Assembly: GCA_937899365.1 (NCBI GenBank)
Contig: CALBPH010000386.1
Location: forward strand, 1-5,458
Source: an uncultured Leptolyngbya sp.
GTDB lineage: Bacteria; Cyanobacteriota; Cyanobacteriia; Phormidesmidales; Phormidesmidaceae
Length of the DNA: 5,458 nt
Direction: 5' to 3'
Shown here: one piece after another, positions 4,391 to 5,458 of the stretch
Layout: each line of letters begins with the position of its first letter
Position numbering within the stretch: the stretch's first letter is position 1
Translations under genes and position numbers: made by a program
The notes under the pieces: model-generated
The model's database searches: none
The model's input: the letters and a program-made list of their open reading frames with translations, nothing else
What the model was told of the DNA's origin: nothing

Positions 4391-4805
4391 AAACAAAAAC
4401 AGATGCCACCGCTTCCAGCAGCGATCCCCGTGTTTTTCTGTTCTGTTGCCAGGTGACAGTTGCTGCCAGGATTAACCTATCTAGACAACAGCTTTTAATG
4501 GCGTCTAACTCAGGCTCTAAGGGTGTTTGACCATAGTCTCAGCATCAACAAAAGAGGTTATGAACGAGACAATGTTTTGTTACGTAACGCTGTTTTGAGA
4601 AACATAACTTCCGTGGATAAGAAATCCTAAGTCCGTTAAAGTGGCTGTGAACGATTTCAAGTCCTGATGTCGTAGCGAGCGACTACTTCAGTTAGGTTCT
4701 GTGGACTAAGCTCCTAGTTCTGCCCCTCCGGATATAGTGAATTCCAGTGGCAGGTTGTCGCCGTTCTCTTTTTTAGATCTTTTCTATAGTGCAGTGTCAC
4801 ACAAC
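4391..4805. other. Gene-free region rich in inverted repeats, upstream of GH57 gene
   Basis: No reading frame here looks genuine, and stops are frequent in all frames. Several pairings are visible. AAAAACA (near 4396) can pair with TGTTTTT (near 4432) around a CGCT/AGCG inner stem. CTGTTG (4443-4448) can pair with CAACAG (4486-4491). GAGGTTATG (4554-4562) pairs with CATAACTTC (4603-4611, one G-U) around the palindrome GTTACGTAAC (4579-4588). AGTCCTGA (4660-4667) with GTAG (4672-4675) can pair with CTAC (4683-4686), TCA (4688-4690) and GGACT (4703-4707). A T-rich tract (4764-4784) follows. The region could hold a non-coding RNA or a long structured leader, but I recognise none and see no tRNA, 6S, SRP or Yfr1 signature. 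Confidence 0.4.
4785..4790 (+). promoter_or_regulatory. Weak -10 candidate for the GH57 gene
   Basis: TATAGT at 4785-4790 lies within a T-rich stretch 15 bases before the ATG. No convincing -35 lies 16-18 bases upstream. A second TATAGT lies at 4733-4738. If the nearer box is used, the leader would be only about 10 bases, which matches the lack of a Shine-Dalgarno. Confidence 0.25.
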
Positions 4806-5458
4806 ATGGCAAATTCCCATTCTGTGACGACGTCAGTCTCTGATTATCAAGAGCTGATGCCGTCGGCTGAGGTGCAATCCTCTGAGTTGTCTTCAGCTGA
4901 GGTATATGTATGTGTTCACGGGCACTTTTATCAGCCGCCCCGGGAGAACCCGTCGCTAGAAGCGGTAGAGCGACAGCCGGGGGCAGCCCCCTTCCACGAT
5001 TGGAATGAGCGCATTTTACGGGAGTCCTACCGACCCAATGCGTTTGCCCGCATCATGGACCATCAGGGTCAGGTGCTTCAGATCGTTAACAACTATGAGT
5101 TTCTAAGTTTCAATATTGGCCCCACCCTGATGAGCTGGCTGGCCCGCCACGATATTGAAACCTATCGCCGGATTTTGGCGGCGGATAAGCGCAGCTGCGA
5201 TCGCAACAACGGCCATGGTAATGCCATCGCCCAGGTTTATAACCACATCATTTTGCCCCTGGCCAACGAGCGTGACAAGCTTACCCAGGTGCGGTGGGGA
5301 ATTGCCGATTTTCGTAAGCGATTTAACCGCGATCCCGAGGGCATATGGCTGTCTGAAACCGCCATTGACCAGGACACCCTCCGGGTGCTTATCCAAGAGG
5401 GGATCAAGTTTACAATTGTTGCGCCGTCCCAGGTACAACGGTGTCGTCAGCTATCCCC
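4806..5458 (+). CDS. Glycoside hydrolase family 57 protein, N-terminal part (3' end outside window)
   Basis: This is an alpha-glucan-active family (amylases, branching enzymes, related glycosidases) with a (beta/alpha)7 barrel, expected in the cytosol. The 217 visible codons have no stop and run off the window. After a Ser-rich, poorly conserved N-tail (1-30), GH57 motif 1 appears as VHGHFYQPP (H38, H40). NNYEFLSFNIGPTL (95-108) fits motif 2. EGIWLSETAI (178-187) fits motif 3, so E184 is the probable catalytic nucleophile. The acid/base aspartate motif would lie downstream. The arrangement with PPRENPSLEAV and HDWNERI resembles the cyanobacterial GH57 proteins that carry a C-terminal DUF3536 domain. 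The ATG lacks a Shine-Dalgarno. The frame is open upstream to 4710 (GTG at 4737, TTG at 4755), so the start is uncertain. A link to glycogen metabolism is inference from the family. Confidence 0.88.
   Translation, partial: MANSHSVTTSVSDYQELMPSAEVQSSELSSAEVYVCVHGHFYQPPRENPSLEAVERQPGAAPFHDWNERILRESYRPNAFARIMDHQGQVLQIVNNYEFLSFNIGPTLMSWLARHDIETYRRILAADKRSCDRNNGHGNAIAQVYNHIILPLANERDKLTQVRWGIADFRKRFNRDPEGIWLSETAIDQDTLRVLIQEGIKFTIVAPSQVQRCRQLS

Noticed and set aside
5103..5438. 111-codon - strand frame
   Set aside because: It is antisense to the GH57 catalytic domain, whose conserved motifs on the + strand are clear.

Overview
The window looks like chromosomal DNA from a cyanobacterium. Five copies of the cyanobacterial octamer GCGATCGC (HIP1) are scattered through it. 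The gene families also fit: a phycobilisome-lyase/NblB-type HEAT-repeat protein, a Nif11-like protein and a cyanobacterial-type GH57 glycosidase. Nothing in the sequence fixes the genus.

Left part (1-2607, + strand): the end of an operon. It holds the C-terminal part of an ABC-transporter ATPase (cut by the window edge), a six-segment membrane permease of the SsuC/TauC/NrtB/ThiX class, and a cytosine-deaminase-family amidohydrolase 14 bases behind the permease. The arrangement suggests uptake of a small nitrogen heterocycle followed by intracellular deamination. The substrate-binding protein is not here and would be expected upstream. The deaminase keeps all five metal and catalytic ligands of E. 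coli CodA, but two substrate-pocket positions appear changed.

Middle (2608-3886): a HEAT-repeat protein on the - strand converges on the deaminase and has a clear TATAAT promoter. Its divergent upstream region leads to a 35-codon, very basic open reading frame (3654-3761) that is easy to overlook. A good Shine-Dalgarno, a nested foldable leader (3557-3636) and a downstream intrinsic terminator (3822-3849) surround it. This unit is the most interesting unexplained element in the window.

Right part (3887-5458): a stand-alone Nif11-like protein ends in a near-perfect intrinsic terminator (4318-4360). About 440 bases without a convincing gene follow, rich in inverted and direct repeats. The window ends inside the N-terminal third or less of a GH57 glycoside hydrolase.

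No tRNA, rRNA, CRISPR array, transposase or phage gene was seen. No complete new defence-type or mobile system is visible.
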